Assembly: GCA_963819075.1 (NCBI GenBank)
Contig: CAWFUP010000006.1
Coordinates: forward strand, 62,001 to 126,000
DNA: 64,000 bases
DNA from: CAVQBJ01 sp963819075
Lineage (GTDB): Bacteria; Actinomycetota; Thermoleophilia; Solirubrobacterales; Solirubrobacteraceae
Direction: 5' to 3'
The notes under the pieces are model-generated. The model made no database searches. It was not told where the DNA came from and saw only the letters and a list, made by a program, of their open reading frames with translations. Position numbers and translations under genes: made by a program. This document shows, piece by piece, positions 26,284-35,098 of the stretch; position 1 is the first letter of the stretch; each line of letters begins with the position of its first letter.

Positions 26284-28569
26284 TCAGGCGGTCGCGGGCT
26301 CGCGCGCGGCGACCGGCGAGAGCTGCACGGGAATGCCGTTCAGCACCGCGGCCCCCGACGGGGCGTCGAGCACGAGCTCGTCGGCAAGCACGTTGCTGTT
26401 CGCGCCCGGGCGCTCCGCCGCGATACGCAGCTCGCTGCCCGCGGCGTCGTGCCCCCACCCGTGGGGGATGCTCACGACGCCCGGCATGATCGCGTCGGTC
26501 ACCTCGACGGGCACCTGCAGCGTTCCCGTGCGCGAGCTGATCGTCGCCGGCTCGCCGTCCCGGAGCCCGAGCCGGGCGGCGTCGTCGGGATGCACGTGCG
26601 CGGTGCAACGCGCCGGACCCTTGGCGAGCAGCGGCAGGTTGTGCATCCAGGAGTTGTTCGAGCGCAGCTGGCGGCGGCCGATGAGAACCATCTCCCCGTT
26701 GCGGTGTCGCGCGAGCGCCTCGCGCAGGCGCGGGACGTCGGCCACGACGGTCTCGGGCGCGAGCTCGATGCGCCCGCTCGAGGTGCGAAGGACCTCCGGG
26801 ACGCGGGGCTGCAGCGGGCCGAGGTCGATCCCGTGGGGCGCGGCGATGAGCGCATCGAGCGTCAGGCGCGGACCGTCCTCGCGGGCGCCGAAGCCGTCGC
26901 CGTAGGGCCCGCAGCGCAGCATCAGGTCAAGCAGGCGCTCGGGGCCCGATCGAGGCTCGCCGTCCGCCGCGGTCAGACGCGCGAGCACCGCGGGCGGGTC
27001 CATGCCGGCGACGGGAGAGTCCGCGAGTGCGACCTCGCGGCGCGCGAGCTCGAGCGCGACCTGCTCGTCGAGCGCGTCGACGTCGACGTCGGGCCCGGCG
27101 CCCGCCGCGATCCCGGCGAGGCGTAGCAGTGTGCGCCACTCGTCGGGAATGTCCGTCGCGAGCGTGGGCGGCGAGTAGTTGGCGACGTTGCGCACGGCGA
27201 ACTGGTAGAGCGCGACGTCGTAGTGGCTGCGCTGAAGCGGCGAGGGACCGGGGAGGATGAAGTCGGCGTGGCGCGTCGTCTCGTTGATGTAGATGTCGAC
27301 GCTGACCATCAGCTCGAGCGAGCGCAGCGCGGCGTCGAGACGGTCGGCGTTCGGCGTGCTGATCACCGGGTTGCCGGCCAGGGTGAACAGCACGCGCACG
27401 CGCTCGTCCCCCGGGGTGTCGATCTCCTCGGCCAGCGCTGCGACCGGCAGCTCGCCGAACAGCTCGCCGAGACCGCGCACCCGGCTCTGCCAGCGCGCGA
27501 AGCTGGCGCCGCGCCCCCGGCCGGTCACGCCGCGCGTGTTCGAGGCGCCGGCGGCCGCCGCCGGGAACATCGCCCCGCCCGGCCGATCGAGGTTCCCGGT
27601 CAGCAGGTTGCAGACGTCGACGAGCCAGCTGGCGAGCGTCCCGAACTCCTGCACCGTCGTGCCGATGCGTCCGTAGACGGCGGCCGTCGGGGCCGCGGCG
27701 AGCTCGCGCGCGATGCGGCGGATCGTCTCGGCGGCGATGCCGCACGCGGGCGCGACCGCTTCGGGCGCGAAGTCGACGCTCAGCGTCCGTACGGTGTCGA
27801 TCCCCTCGGTGTGCTCCACGATCGGTCCCGGTGCGGCGAGGCCCTCGTCGAACAGCACGTTGACGATCGCGAACAGCAGCAGCGCGTCGGTTCCGGGCCG
27901 GATGAAGTGGTGCTCGTCGGCGATCTCGGCGGTGCGGCTGCGACGCGGGTCGACCACGACCACCTTGCCGCCGCGCTCGCGGATGGCGCGCAGCCGACCG
28001 CGCATGTTCGGCGCCGTCATCAGGCTCCCGTTCGAAGCGAGCGGGTTGGCGCCGAGGATGAGCAGGTGGTCGGTCCGGTCGACGTCGGGCACCGGCACGC
28101 TGAGCCCGCCGCCGAACATGAGCGCCGCGGTCATCTGTTTCGGGAATTGGTCGACGGTCGAGGCCGAGAAGATGTTGCGGGTGCCGAGCGCGCGGAGCAG
28201 CACGCGGGAGTACAGCGTCGCGCTCATGTTGTGCGCACTCGGGTTGCCGAGGTAGACGGCGGCGGCGTTGCGGCCGTGGCGCCCGAGGATCTCACTCAGC
28301 CGGCGATCGATCTCGGCGAAGGCCTCGTCCCATCCGATCGGCTCGAAGCGGCCGTCACTGCCGCGACGCAGCGGCGTGCGCACGCGGTCGGGATCCTCGT
28401 GGAGCGCCTTCAGTCCCGCCGCCTTCGGGCAGATGAAGCCCCGGCTGAACACGTCCTCGTCGTCGCCGCGAACGGCGAGCAGCTCGTCGCCGCGCAGCGT
28501 CAACGCGAGCCCGCACGTCGCTTCGCACAGCGGGCAGGTGCGGTACTCGATGCGATCGGTCGTCGCCAT
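26284..28569 (-). CDS. Molybdopterin-dependent oxidoreductase (DMSO reductase superfamily)
   Basis: A 761-residue protein with an N-terminal 4Fe-4S site C-x2-C-x3-C (CPLCEATC) plus a fourth Cys in GFICPKA. Molybdopterin oxidoreductase domains follow (SASTVDQFPKQMTAALMFGG, DHLLILGANPLASNGSLM, VVVDPRRSRTAEIADEHHFI) and a C-terminal dinucleotide-binding domain (NSWMHNLPLLAKGP, HPDDAARLGLRDGEPATISS). No Tat signal is seen, so it is probably cytoplasmic, as in assimilatory nitrate reductase or formate-dehydrogenase-like enzymes. The substrate is not determinable. A strong AAGGAGGAGG ribosome site precedes the ATG. No partner redox subunit gene adjoins it. Confidence 0.87.
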   Translation of the reverse strand: MATTDRIEYRTCPLCEATCGLALTLRGDELLAVRGDDEDVFSRGFICPKAAGLKALHEDPDRVRTPLRRGSDGRFEPIGWDEAFAEIDRRLSEILGRHGRNAAAVYLGNPSAHNMSATLYSRVLLRALGTRNIFSASTVDQFPKQMTAALMFGGGLSVPVPDVDRTDHLLILGANPLASNGSLMTAPNMRGRLRAIRERGGKVVVVDPRRSRTAEIADEHHFIRPGTDALLLFAIVNVLFDEGLAAPGPIVEHTEGIDTVRTLSVDFAPEAVAPACGIAAETIRRIARELAAAPTAAVYGRIGTTVQEFGTLASWLVDVCNLLTGNLDRPGGAMFPAAAAGASNTRGVTGRGRGASFARWQSRVRGLGELFGELPVAALAEEIDTPGDERVRVLFTLAGNPVISTPNADRLDAALRSLELMVSVDIYINETTRHADFILPGPSPLQRSHYDVALYQFAVRNVANYSPPTLATDIPDEWRTLLRLAGIAAGAGPDVDVDALDEQVALELARREVALADSPVAGMDPPAVLARLTAADGEPRSGPERLLDLMLRCGPYGDGFGAREDGPRLTLDALIAAPHGIDLGPLQPRVPEVLRTSSGRIELAPETVVADVPRLREALARHRNGEMVLIGRRQLRSNNSWMHNLPLLAKGPARCTAHVHPDDAARLGLRDGEPATISSRTGTLQVPVEVTDAIMPGVVSIPHGWGHDAAGSELRIAAERPGANSNVLADELVLDAPSGAAVLNGIPVQLSPVAAREPATA

Positions 28570-28646
28570 GAGCCTCCTCCTTCAGCCCGCGGGCGGGCGG
28601 GCAGCCGTGGGCACGCCTGCGATTGTAGGCCCGACGCGGCGGTGCG

Positions 28647-29282
28647 CTAGTCGGTTTCGGACGAGATCGCGTCGTCGAGCCGTCGCTGCAGGTTGGCTCG
28701 CACCTCGGGCCACTCCTCGGTGACGACGCTGTAGTAGGCCGAGTCGCGCAGACCGCCCGGGACGACCATGTGCCGGCGGAGGATGCCCTCGAACTGCGCC
28801 GGCAGGGCCGCCAGCGCGGCGCGGGAGCGCTCGTTGCGGGCGTCGGTCTTGAACTCGACGCGCACGCAGCCGACGTCCTCGAAGGCGTGGGTGAGCATCA
28901 GCAGCTTCGCCTCGACGTTCGCGCCGCTGCGCCAGACGGTGGGAGAGAGCCAGGTCCAGCCGATCTCCAGGCCCCGATGCTGCTCGCGCAGGGCGAGGCA
29001 GCGCGTGCTTCCCACCGGCTGGCCGAGGCGGCGATCGACGGTCGCGAACGCCGCCTCGCTGCCATCCGCGCTCGCCCTCAGCGCGGCCGCGAACAGCGCG
29101 GCGAACTCCTCGCGGTCGGGGGCGCGCCGCTCACAGCCGCCCATCGGATCGGACCCGGCCGGCAGCCAGCGCCAGATCGCGGGGTCGCGCGACGCGTCGA
29201 ACAGCGCCTGCTCGTGGTGATCGGCGAGCGGCTCGAGCGTGACGATCGCGCCCTCCAGGTGCGTGCTGAGGCCGTTCCACAT
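28647..29282 (-). CDS. GNAT N-acetyltransferase (RimJ/RimL-like)
   Basis: A 211-residue GNAT protein with the RimJ/RimL start HLEGAIVTLEPLADHHEQAL and the family segments LEIGWTWLSPTVWRSGANVE and EFKTDARNERSRAALAAL. The last corresponds to the acetyl-CoA-binding helix and N-x-R-S motif of the group. It probably acetylates a small molecule or protein N-terminus. The start ATG at 29282 is favoured because the longer upstream frame adds 30 low-complexity residues. It is divergent from the small membrane protein. Confidence 0.85.
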   Translation of the reverse strand: MWNGLSTHLEGAIVTLEPLADHHEQALFDASRDPAIWRWLPAGSDPMGGCERRAPDREEFAALFAAALRASADGSEAAFATVDRRLGQPVGSTRCLALREQHRGLEIGWTWLSPTVWRSGANVEAKLLMLTHAFEDVGCVRVEFKTDARNERSRAALAALPAQFEGILRRHMVVPGGLRDSAYYSVVTEEWPEVRANLQRRLDDAISSETD

Positions 29283-29325
29283 CGACGCGATTGTGCCAGT
29301 GCGCGGCTCATCTACACTCCGAGTC

Positions 29326-29685
29326 ATGGAGCGGTACGCGGCGGCGCGCAACATCGCGATCATTCTCGTCATCGCCGCGGCCGTGTATTTCCTGCCGCGC
29401 GGCGATCAGTTCTCCATGACCGTTGGCAGCGCCGTGTACGCAGCGTTCGGCGCCCTCGTCGCGTATTTCGCGGCGCGGATGTACATCGAGCATCGGGTTG
29501 CCCTGTACAGCCTCGGCGACCGGACGCGGGCCCTGCTCTACGGGGCGGTGGCGGTGGCGGTCGTGACGATCACGGCCACGCAGCGGATGTGGCAGACCGG
29601 CGCCGGCGAGGTCGTGTGGTTTGTCATCCTCGGCGGCGTCGTGTACGCGTTCGTCCATATCTGGCGGGTATCGCGGCAGTACTGA
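29326..29685 (+). CDS. Four-helix membrane protein, unknown function
   Basis: A 119-residue protein with four hydrophobic segments: NIAIILVIAAAVYFL, VYAAFGALVAYFAARMYI, LLYGAVAVAVVTIT and VVWFVILGGVVYAFVHIW. No enzymatic motif is visible. A TACACT box at 29313-29318 lies 7 nt before the ATG, suggesting a leaderless transcript. Divergent from the GNAT gene (43 bp). Not recognised beyond a likely lineage-specific membrane protein. Confidence 0.7.
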   Translation: MERYAAARNIAIILVIAAAVYFLPRGDQFSMTVGSAVYAAFGALVAYFAARMYIEHRVALYSLGDRTRALLYGAVAVAVVTITATQRMWQTGAGEVVWFVILGGVVYAFVHIWRVSRQY

Positions 29686-29693
29686 CGGGTGGG

Positions 29694-29748
29694 CGCGGGG
29701 GTGTGCTCGCTCAGCCCCGGCGCGCCGCGGCCGGCCGTCACCCCCGCG
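29694..29748. terminator. Inverted repeat between convergent genes
   Basis: Perfect 10-bp arms CGCGGGGGTG (29694-29703) and CACCCCCGCG (29739-29748) with a 35-nt loop lie between the membrane-protein gene and the secreted-protein gene. The left part (GGGGTGTGCTCG, 29698-29709) matches one arm of the repeat family at 7.4-7.6 kb read in reverse complement. It may be a bidirectional terminator or a decayed repeat. Confidence 0.45.
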
Positions 29749-30643
29749 TGGGAGTGGCCCTGAACGCGAGCGCCGCCGGCGTGCAGCCGGTCGCGGTCGC
29801 GAGATACTCGCCGGTCGCCGAGGTCGGCGAGGTGAAGCGCAGGCTGACGGTCATCTGCGCTCCGTTGCCGCCCGTGGTCTCGGCGGCGCTTCCGTTGGGA
29901 TGGACGAACAGCGCGAGCGAGCCGCTGAACGAGCCCGGGGTGATGGTTCCGCTGCAGTGCGCGACGATGCTCGACAGCGGGATCGCATAGACGATGCGCC
30001 CGTCGCCCCGCACCGAGAAGGTCCCGCCGCTGCCGTCGGTGGCCGTCAGGCGCCACGTTCCATCGTCGACGCGCACGCGCGACACCGGCGCGAAGGCGAA
30101 GTGGAGGTGGACCGGGCACGTCTTCCCTGCGCTCCCCGCCAGGTAGCTCTCCGTCATCTCGGCCCGCGTCGGGGCGGTGATCGATCCGTAGGGCGTGGTC
30201 CCGAACGGGAAGGCGCCGCCGGTCTGGATGAGCAGGTAGGGAGGTGCCGCGTCGGCGAAGGCCACGAACGCGCTGAGCGTCGGATCGGTGAGGCTCGGCG
30301 GGCACGTCTGCGGGCGCTGGTAGACGAGGTCACGGATCGCGTAGCGCGCGGCGCCGTAGACCGCGCCGTGGGGGTAGCGAACGAGCTCGAAGCTCGCGTG
30401 CAGCCCATCGAGCGTGGCGTCCCAGTTGCCGACGGTGGGTACGAACGCCGCGCGGCCGGCGGGCGCCAGCGTCGCCGCGCCACTCGCGCTCGACCGGGCG
30501 CCAGCCAGGCTCGTGGTCATCGCGGCGCCGGTGAGCAATACAAGCAGCGCACCGCCGACGCCAAGCGCAGAGGCAACCACCGCGCGGGTCTTTCCGGTAT
30601 CCACCGTCGCTCGCGGAGCGTCTGGTTCGCCCACGCGAGCCAC
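29738..30643 (-). CDS. Secreted protein of unknown function
   Basis: A 301-residue protein with one N-terminal hydrophobic segment (VVASALGVGGALLVLLTGAA) acting as signal anchor or signal peptide. The rest is a soluble, beta-rich domain with motifs WDATLDGLHASFELVRYP and HLHFAFAPVSRVRVDDG, and four Cys (TCPPS, TCPVH, AHCSG, TGCTP) that could form two disulfides outside the cell. No known domain recognised. A GTG at 30643 is taken as start because the promoter (TTGACC, 16 nt, TAGACT at 30655-30650) would place the transcript 5' end there; the frame is also open from a TTG two codons earlier. Confidence 0.6.
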   Translation of the reverse strand: MARVGEPDAPRATVDTGKTRAVVASALGVGGALLVLLTGAAMTTSLAGARSSASGAATLAPAGRAAFVPTVGNWDATLDGLHASFELVRYPHGAVYGAARYAIRDLVYQRPQTCPPSLTDPTLSAFVAFADAAPPYLLIQTGGAFPFGTTPYGSITAPTRAEMTESYLAGSAGKTCPVHLHFAFAPVSRVRVDDGTWRLTATDGSGGTFSVRGDGRIVYAIPLSSIVAHCSGTITPGSFSGSLALFVHPNGSAAETTGGNGAQMTVSLRFTSPTSATGEYLATATGCTPAALAFRATPTRG

Positions 30644-30649
30644 GCACAA

Positions 30650-30677
30650 AGTCTACGGTTGCGTGCGGCCGGGTCAA
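30650..30677 (-). promoter_or_regulatory. Sigma-70-type promoter of the secreted-protein gene
   Basis: On the minus strand TTGACC (30677-30672), a 16-nt spacer and TAGACT (30655-30650) give a near-consensus vegetative promoter. Transcription would begin about 30643, coinciding with a GTG codon, so the message is predicted to be leaderless. Confidence 0.55.
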
Positions 30678-30704
30678 TGGGGGACTCGCCGCAGCGCGGT
30701 CCCG

Positions 30705-31748
30705 CTAGTCCCGTGCCCCACCGCCGACGGCCTCGCGAGCGGCGGCCAACGCCCGATCGATGCCGTCGTCATCGACGTCGAGATGCGTGACCGCCCGCAG
30801 GCGCGTCGGGCCGATGGCGCCGATCCGCACGCCCCGCCGCGCGAGCGCGGCGGAGAACGCCGGCGCGTCGGGCGCGTCGAACACGACGATGTTCGTGTCG
30901 ACCGTGGCCGGGCCGGCGCCCACACCGGGCAGCTCGGCCAGGCCCTCGGCGAGGCGGCGGGCCCGCGCGTGGTCGTCGGCGAGGCGCTCCACGTGATGCT
31001 CGAGCGCGTACAGGCCGGCGGCGGCGACGATCCCGGCCTGGCGCATCGCCCCGCCGAGGCGGTGCTTGAGGCGAAACGCCTCCTCGATGAGCTCGATCGA
31101 GCCGGCCAGCGCGGCGCCGACCGGCGCGCCAAGGCCCTTCGAGAAGTCGATCCACGCGGTGTCGAATCCGCCGGCCCACTCGGCGGCGGGCACGCCGCTG
31201 GCCACGACGGCGTTCAGCAGCCTCGCCCCGTCGAGGTGGGTGTGCAGCCCTTGCTCGGCGGCCGCGGCGAGCACGTCGACCACCTGCTCGCGGGGCCATA
31301 CCCGTCCGCCTCCGAGGTTCGTGGTCTGCTCGACCGATACGCAGCGGGTGCGCGGCGCGTGACGATCACCGACCGGGCGGATCGCGTCGCGTACCGCGTC
31401 GGCATCGAACATCCCGCCGTCGCCGGCAAGCGTGCGGATCATCGCCCCGGCGAGCGCGGCCGGTCCGCCGGCCTCGAAGCCGACCGGATGCGCGCTCGCG
31501 TGCAGGAGCAGCTCGTCGCCCGGACGCAGGTGCAGCTGGAAGGCGATCGCATTGCACATCGTGCCCGAGGGCAGGAACAGCGCCGCCGGCTGGCCGAGCA
31601 ACTCCGCGACGCGCTCCTGGAGCGCGTTGACGGTCGGGTCCTCGCCGCGCTGCTCGTCGCCGACCTCGGCCGCCGCGATCGCCGCGCGCATCTCGGGCGT
31701 CGGCTTCGTCTGCGTGTCGCTGAGCAGGTTGACGGTGTCGTCGGCCAC
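30705..31748 (-). CDS. Threonine aldolase family protein (PLP-dependent)
   Basis: A 347-residue PLP enzyme of the beta-eliminating lyase/low-specificity L-threonine aldolase group (fold type I). It starts VADDTVNLLSDTQTKPTPEM. The cofactor-binding stretch LFLPSGTMCNAIAFQLHL, the Asp-containing LHTHLDGARLLNA and the Schiff-base Lys in DFSKGLGAPVGAAL are all present. It cleaves L-threonine or L-allo-threonine to glycine and acetaldehyde, or acts on related beta-hydroxy amino acids. The GTG start at 31748 is preferred; 31757 is possible. It is divergent from uvrC, with only 28 bp between starts. Confidence 0.87.
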   Translation of the reverse strand: MADDTVNLLSDTQTKPTPEMRAAIAAAEVGDEQRGEDPTVNALQERVAELLGQPAALFLPSGTMCNAIAFQLHLRPGDELLLHASAHPVGFEAGGPAALAGAMIRTLAGDGGMFDADAVRDAIRPVGDRHAPRTRCVSVEQTTNLGGGRVWPREQVVDVLAAAAEQGLHTHLDGARLLNAVVASGVPAAEWAGGFDTAWIDFSKGLGAPVGAALAGSIELIEEAFRLKHRLGGAMRQAGIVAAAGLYALEHHVERLADDHARARRLAEGLAELPGVGAGPATVDTNIVVFDAPDAPAFSAALARRGVRIGAIGPTRLRAVTHLDVDDDGIDRALAAAREAVGGGARD

Positions 31749-31776
31749 CGCGATCACCCTATCTATCCTCGAGGTG

Positions 31777-33681
31777 ATGTCCGACGCCACCGCGCAAGAG
31801 GCCCCGACCGCCGGCGATCCCGAGCGCCTCGCCGCCCAGCGCCGCGCGCTGCCCGACCAGCCGGGCGTCTATCTCTTCCGCGACGCCCGCGGACGCGTCA
31901 TCTACGTCGGCAAGGCGAAGTCGGTGCGCAAGCGCGTCGCGTCGCACTTCTCCAAGGCGCAGGTGCCGAGCAGTCCCGGGCACGCCGAGATGGTGGCGAG
32001 CGTCGACCACATCGAGGCGCTCGTCGTGTCGAGCGAGTCCGAGGCGCTCCTGGCCGAGCAGAACTTCATCAAGCAGTACCGGCCGCGCTTCAACATCCGC
32101 CTGCGCGACGACAAGTCCTATCCGTTCATCGCCATCTCGCTCGACGAGGAGTTCCCGCGCGTCTACTTCACACGCGAGCGCCATCGCCGCGACCGCGCCT
32201 ACTTCGGTCCGTACTCCAACGCCAAGCGCGTGCGCGGCACGCTCGACCTGCTCGCGAAGGTGTTCATGTTTCGGTCGTGCACCGGACCGGAGCCCGGGCG
32301 GCGCAGCGGATCGCCTTGCCTGGACTACTACATCAAGCGCTGCGAGGCGCCCTGCGTCGGCTACGTCTCCGCCGAGGAGTACCGGCGCAACATCGACGGG
32401 GTGATCGACTTCCTCTCCGGTCGCTACCGCGAGATCGAGCGCGAGCTGCAGGAGCGCATGCAGGCGGCCGCGGCGGAGCAGGCGTTCGAGCAGGCGGCGC
32501 TCGAGCGCAACCGCCTGCGCGCCGTGCGCTCGCTGCTGGAGCGCCAGCGCGTGGCCAACGAGGCGATCGGCACGCTCGACGCGGTGGCCATCGCCCTCGA
32601 GGGCACGGACGCCAACGCACAGGTCTTCCAGGTCCGCGACGGCGTGCTGTCGGATCGCCAGTCCTTCTACCTGGCCAACGAGACCGAGCGCGAGCTGGCC
32701 GAGGTCGCCGAGGAGTTCATGCTCCAGTACTACGGCGGCGGGGCGACCTCGATCCCGGCGCAGATCGTCGTGCAGCGCGAGGTCGGCGCCCGCGAGGCGC
32801 TCGCCGGGGCGCTCGCCCTGCAGCGCGGCGGCCCGGTCGAGCTGCGCGTCGCCGAGCGCGGCGACAAGCGCCGCATCCTCGAGCTCGCCGAGCGCAACGC
32901 GCGCCTGTCGCTCGACCAGGAGCGCATGAAGGTGCAGCGTGGGCGCGAGCGTCGCGCCGAGGCGCTCGACGGGCTGCAGCAGGCGCTCGGCCTCGACGTC
33001 CCTCCGGTGCGGATCGAGTGCTTCGACATCTCCAACCTCGGCGGCACGCACACCGTCGCCTCGATGGTCGTGTTCGAGGGGGGTGCGCCGAAGAAGTCCG
33101 ACTACCGCCGTTTCACGATCCGCACCGTCGAGGGCTCCGACGACTTCGCCTCGATGGCCGAGGTGCTCGCTCGCCGCTACGCGCAGTGGGAGCGCCAGGC
33201 CGACATCTCCCCGCACGACGCGCACTACGACCCGAGCTTCGCCGCGCTGCCCAACGTGATCGTCATCGACGGCGGCAAGGGCCAGCTGTCCGCGGGCATC
33301 GCTCCGCTGCGGGGGTTCCGCGAACGCGGCGTCGCGGTCATCTCCCTGGCCAAGCGCATCGAGGAGGTCTTCTTCCCGGGGCGCCCGGACCCGCTCGTGC
33401 TCGATCACCAGACGCCGGAGTTACAGCTGCTGCAGCGCGTGCGAGACGAGGCCCACCGGTTCGCGATCACCCACCATCGCAGCCGCCGCGATCGGGCGAT
33501 GACCAGCTCGCTGCTCGACGACCTGCCCGGCGTAGGGCCGGCCCGCAAGCGCGCGCTGTTGCGTCATTTCGGCTCGCCGGAGGCCATCCTGGCCGCCAGC
33601 CGCGAGGAGCTGCAGGCCGTCCCCGGCCTGCCGGCGAAGACGGCGCGCGAGCTGCACGGCCACCTGCACCGCGTCGAGTGA
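31777..33681 (+). CDS. uvrC: Excinuclease ABC subunit C
   Basis: A 634-residue nucleotide-excision-repair nuclease. GIY-YIG domain at about 28-105 (QPGVYLFRDARGRVIYVGKA, EALLAEQNFIKQY). A Cys-rich segment follows (CTGPEPG, CLDYYIKRCEAPCVGYV), then a UVR helix pair that binds UvrB at about 205-245. The RNase H-like 5'-incision domain has Asp residues in IECFDISNLGGTHTVASMV and VIVIDGGKGQLSAG. Tandem helix-hairpin-helix motifs (DLPGVGPARKRALLRHFG) close the protein. A TATCCT box at 31764-31769 lies 7 nt before the ATG, suggesting a leaderless message. rapZ follows 24 bp downstream, the standard actinobacterial order. Confidence 0.96.
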   Translation: MSDATAQEAPTAGDPERLAAQRRALPDQPGVYLFRDARGRVIYVGKAKSVRKRVASHFSKAQVPSSPGHAEMVASVDHIEALVVSSESEALLAEQNFIKQYRPRFNIRLRDDKSYPFIAISLDEEFPRVYFTRERHRRDRAYFGPYSNAKRVRGTLDLLAKVFMFRSCTGPEPGRRSGSPCLDYYIKRCEAPCVGYVSAEEYRRNIDGVIDFLSGRYREIERELQERMQAAAAEQAFEQAALERNRLRAVRSLLERQRVANEAIGTLDAVAIALEGTDANAQVFQVRDGVLSDRQSFYLANETERELAEVAEEFMLQYYGGGATSIPAQIVVQREVGAREALAGALALQRGGPVELRVAERGDKRRILELAERNARLSLDQERMKVQRGRERRAEALDGLQQALGLDVPPVRIECFDISNLGGTHTVASMVVFEGGAPKKSDYRRFTIRTVEGSDDFASMAEVLARRYAQWERQADISPHDAHYDPSFAALPNVIVIDGGKGQLSAGIAPLRGFRERGVAVISLAKRIEEVFFPGRPDPLVLDHQTPELQLLQRVRDEAHRFAITHHRSRRDRAMTSSLLDDLPGVGPARKRALLRHFGSPEAILAASREELQAVPGLPAKTARELHGHLHRVE

Positions 33682-33705
33682 CGTCACGCGGCACAATGAT
33701 GTGAG

Positions 33706-34638
33706 ATGAGCGAGTCCGGCCCCGCGAGCGCCACCACCGAGGAGTCGCCGGTCGCGCCGCAACTCCGCGACCTCGTGATCATCACCGGCTTCTCGGGCGC
33801 CGGCAAGTCGACGGCGATGAACGTGTTCGAGGACGCCGGCTACTTCTGCGTCGACAACCTGCCGCCGGAGATGATCGCGGCGCTCGTCGGGCTCTTCCGC
33901 CACGAGGGATCCAAGGTCGAGCACGCCGCCGTCGTCTCCGACGTGCGTGGGGGCGAGTACTTCGAGGCCTTCAGCGCGGTCCTCGATGACCTCGCCACGT
34001 TGGAGATGCATCATCGCGTCCTGTTCCTCGAGGCGGCCGAGCAGGCCCTTGTCACCCGATACAAGGAGACGCGGCGGCGACATCCGCTTGCTCCCACGGG
34101 CAGCGTGGCCGACGGGGTGGCCGCCGAGCGCGCGCTGCTCGAAGGCGTGCGTGAGCGCGCCGATGTCGTGATCGACACGACGGGGATGTCGGCGGCGACG
34201 CTGCGCAACCGCATCGCCAGCGAGTTCGTCTCGCGCCAGGGCGCGGCGCGCCTGTCGGTGACGTTCATGAGCTTCGGCTTCAAGCACGGCCCGCCGCGCG
34301 ACGGCGACCTCGCGTTCGACGTGCGCTTCCTGTCCAACCCGCACTACGAGCCGAGCCTGCGCCCGCTCACCGGGCTCGACGACGCCGTCGTCGAGTACAT
34401 CGCCCGTGACGGGCGCCTGGACACGTTCTACGAGAACCTCGATCCGCTGCTCGACTTCCTCCTCGATCAGTACGTCGAGGAGGGCAAGGCCCACCTCGTG
34501 GTCGCAATCGGCTGCACCGGCGGGCGGCACCGCTCGGTGGCCATCTCCGAGCATCTCGCCGACCGCTACCGTGACCGCGACGACCTGACGGTCGCCGTCA
34601 GCCACCGGGACATCGAGAAGGGCTCGAGCGGCGCCTGA
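33706..34638 (+). CDS. rapZ: RapZ/YvcJ-family nucleotide-binding protein
   Basis: A 310-residue protein with a Walker A motif GFSGAGKST at 28-36, the diagnostic YFCVDNLPPEMI segment and the C-terminal signature GCTGGRHRSVAISE. The family hydrolyses ATP/GTP; the E. coli member adapts RNase E to the sRNA GlmZ and senses glucosamine-6-phosphate, whereas the actinobacterial role is less clear. An N-terminal extension of about 22 residues is Ser/Pro/Glu-rich. In most actinobacteria yvcK and whiA follow it; here a VOC gene and the P450/TetR pair follow instead. Confidence 0.93.
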   Translation: MSESGPASATTEESPVAPQLRDLVIITGFSGAGKSTAMNVFEDAGYFCVDNLPPEMIAALVGLFRHEGSKVEHAAVVSDVRGGEYFEAFSAVLDDLATLEMHHRVLFLEAAEQALVTRYKETRRRHPLAPTGSVADGVAAERALLEGVRERADVVIDTTGMSAATLRNRIASEFVSRQGAARLSVTFMSFGFKHGPPRDGDLAFDVRFLSNPHYEPSLRPLTGLDDAVVEYIARDGRLDTFYENLDPLLDFLLDQYVEEGKAHLVVAIGCTGGRHRSVAISEHLADRYRDRDDLTVAVSHRDIEKGSSGA

Positions 34639-34652
34639 CGGCGCCGGCCGTG

Positions 34653-35021
34653 ATGTTCGACCACGTCGGTGTCGAGGTGTCGGGCCTCGCGCGCTCGGCC
34701 GCGTTCTACGACGCGATGTTCTTCGCGCTCGGGATCCGCCGGCTGCACGACGCCGAACGGGCGATCGCCTACGGGGTCAACGAGGCGCGCTTCTGGATCG
34801 TCATGCGCGGACGTCCCCCGGCGCCGGGGTTCGGGCACATCGCGTTCGAGGCATCCGGGCGCGCGGCGGTCGACGGCGCCTTCGCGGCCGGCCTCGCGCA
34901 CGGCGGGCGCAGCGACGGCGATCCCGGTCCGCGCCCGCAGTACGGTCCGCGCTACTACGCGGCCTACCTGCTCGATCCCGACGGGCTGCGGATCGAGATC
35001 GCCGCCGGCGGGCACGCGTAG
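34653..35021 (+). CDS. VOC-superfamily (glyoxalase/bleomycin-resistance-like) protein
   Basis: A 122-residue single VOC module: MFDHVGVEVSGLARSAAFYD gives the first beta-alpha-beta unit, GFGHIAFEASGRAAVDGAF the second, and AAYLLDPDGLRIEIAAG the C-terminal metal-ligand strand (Glu). Metal ligands are likely His4, His in GFGHIAF, and Glu in LRIEI. It could be a lyase, dioxygenase or binding protein. The ATG at 34653 follows rapZ by 14 bp; the adjacent GTG at 34650 is an alternative start. A hairpin follows at 35034-35088. Confidence 0.82.
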   Translation: MFDHVGVEVSGLARSAAFYDAMFFALGIRRLHDAERAIAYGVNEARFWIVMRGRPPAPGFGHIAFEASGRAAVDGAFAAGLAHGGRSDGDPGPRPQYGPRYYAAYLLDPDGLRIEIAAGGHA

Positions 35022-35033
35022 GGGGCGCTGCCG

Positions 35034-35088
35034 CCGGACGTGTTCGTCGTTGAGCATGACTATTCATACAAACGACGAACACCCCCGG
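35034..35088. repeat. Intergenic hairpin with ACTATTCATAC-type apex
   Basis: Perfect 12-bp arms GTGTTCGTCGTT (35040-35051) and AACGACGAACAC (35071-35082) are extended outward by CCGG/CCGG (35034-35037 and 35085-35088) across two mismatches. The apex contains ATGA-CTAT-TCAT. It lies between convergent genes (VOC and P450). The same apex sits on a hairpin with an unrelated stem at 46877-46919. Could act as a bidirectional terminator or be a mobile palindromic element. Confidence 0.8.
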
Positions 35089-35098
35089 AGGGCGTCGT

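Noticed and set aside
30414..33704. 1096-codon open frame on the plus strand
   Set aside because: It overlaps threonine aldolase in antisense and uvrC in another frame; composition is Arg/Ala-rich without motifs.
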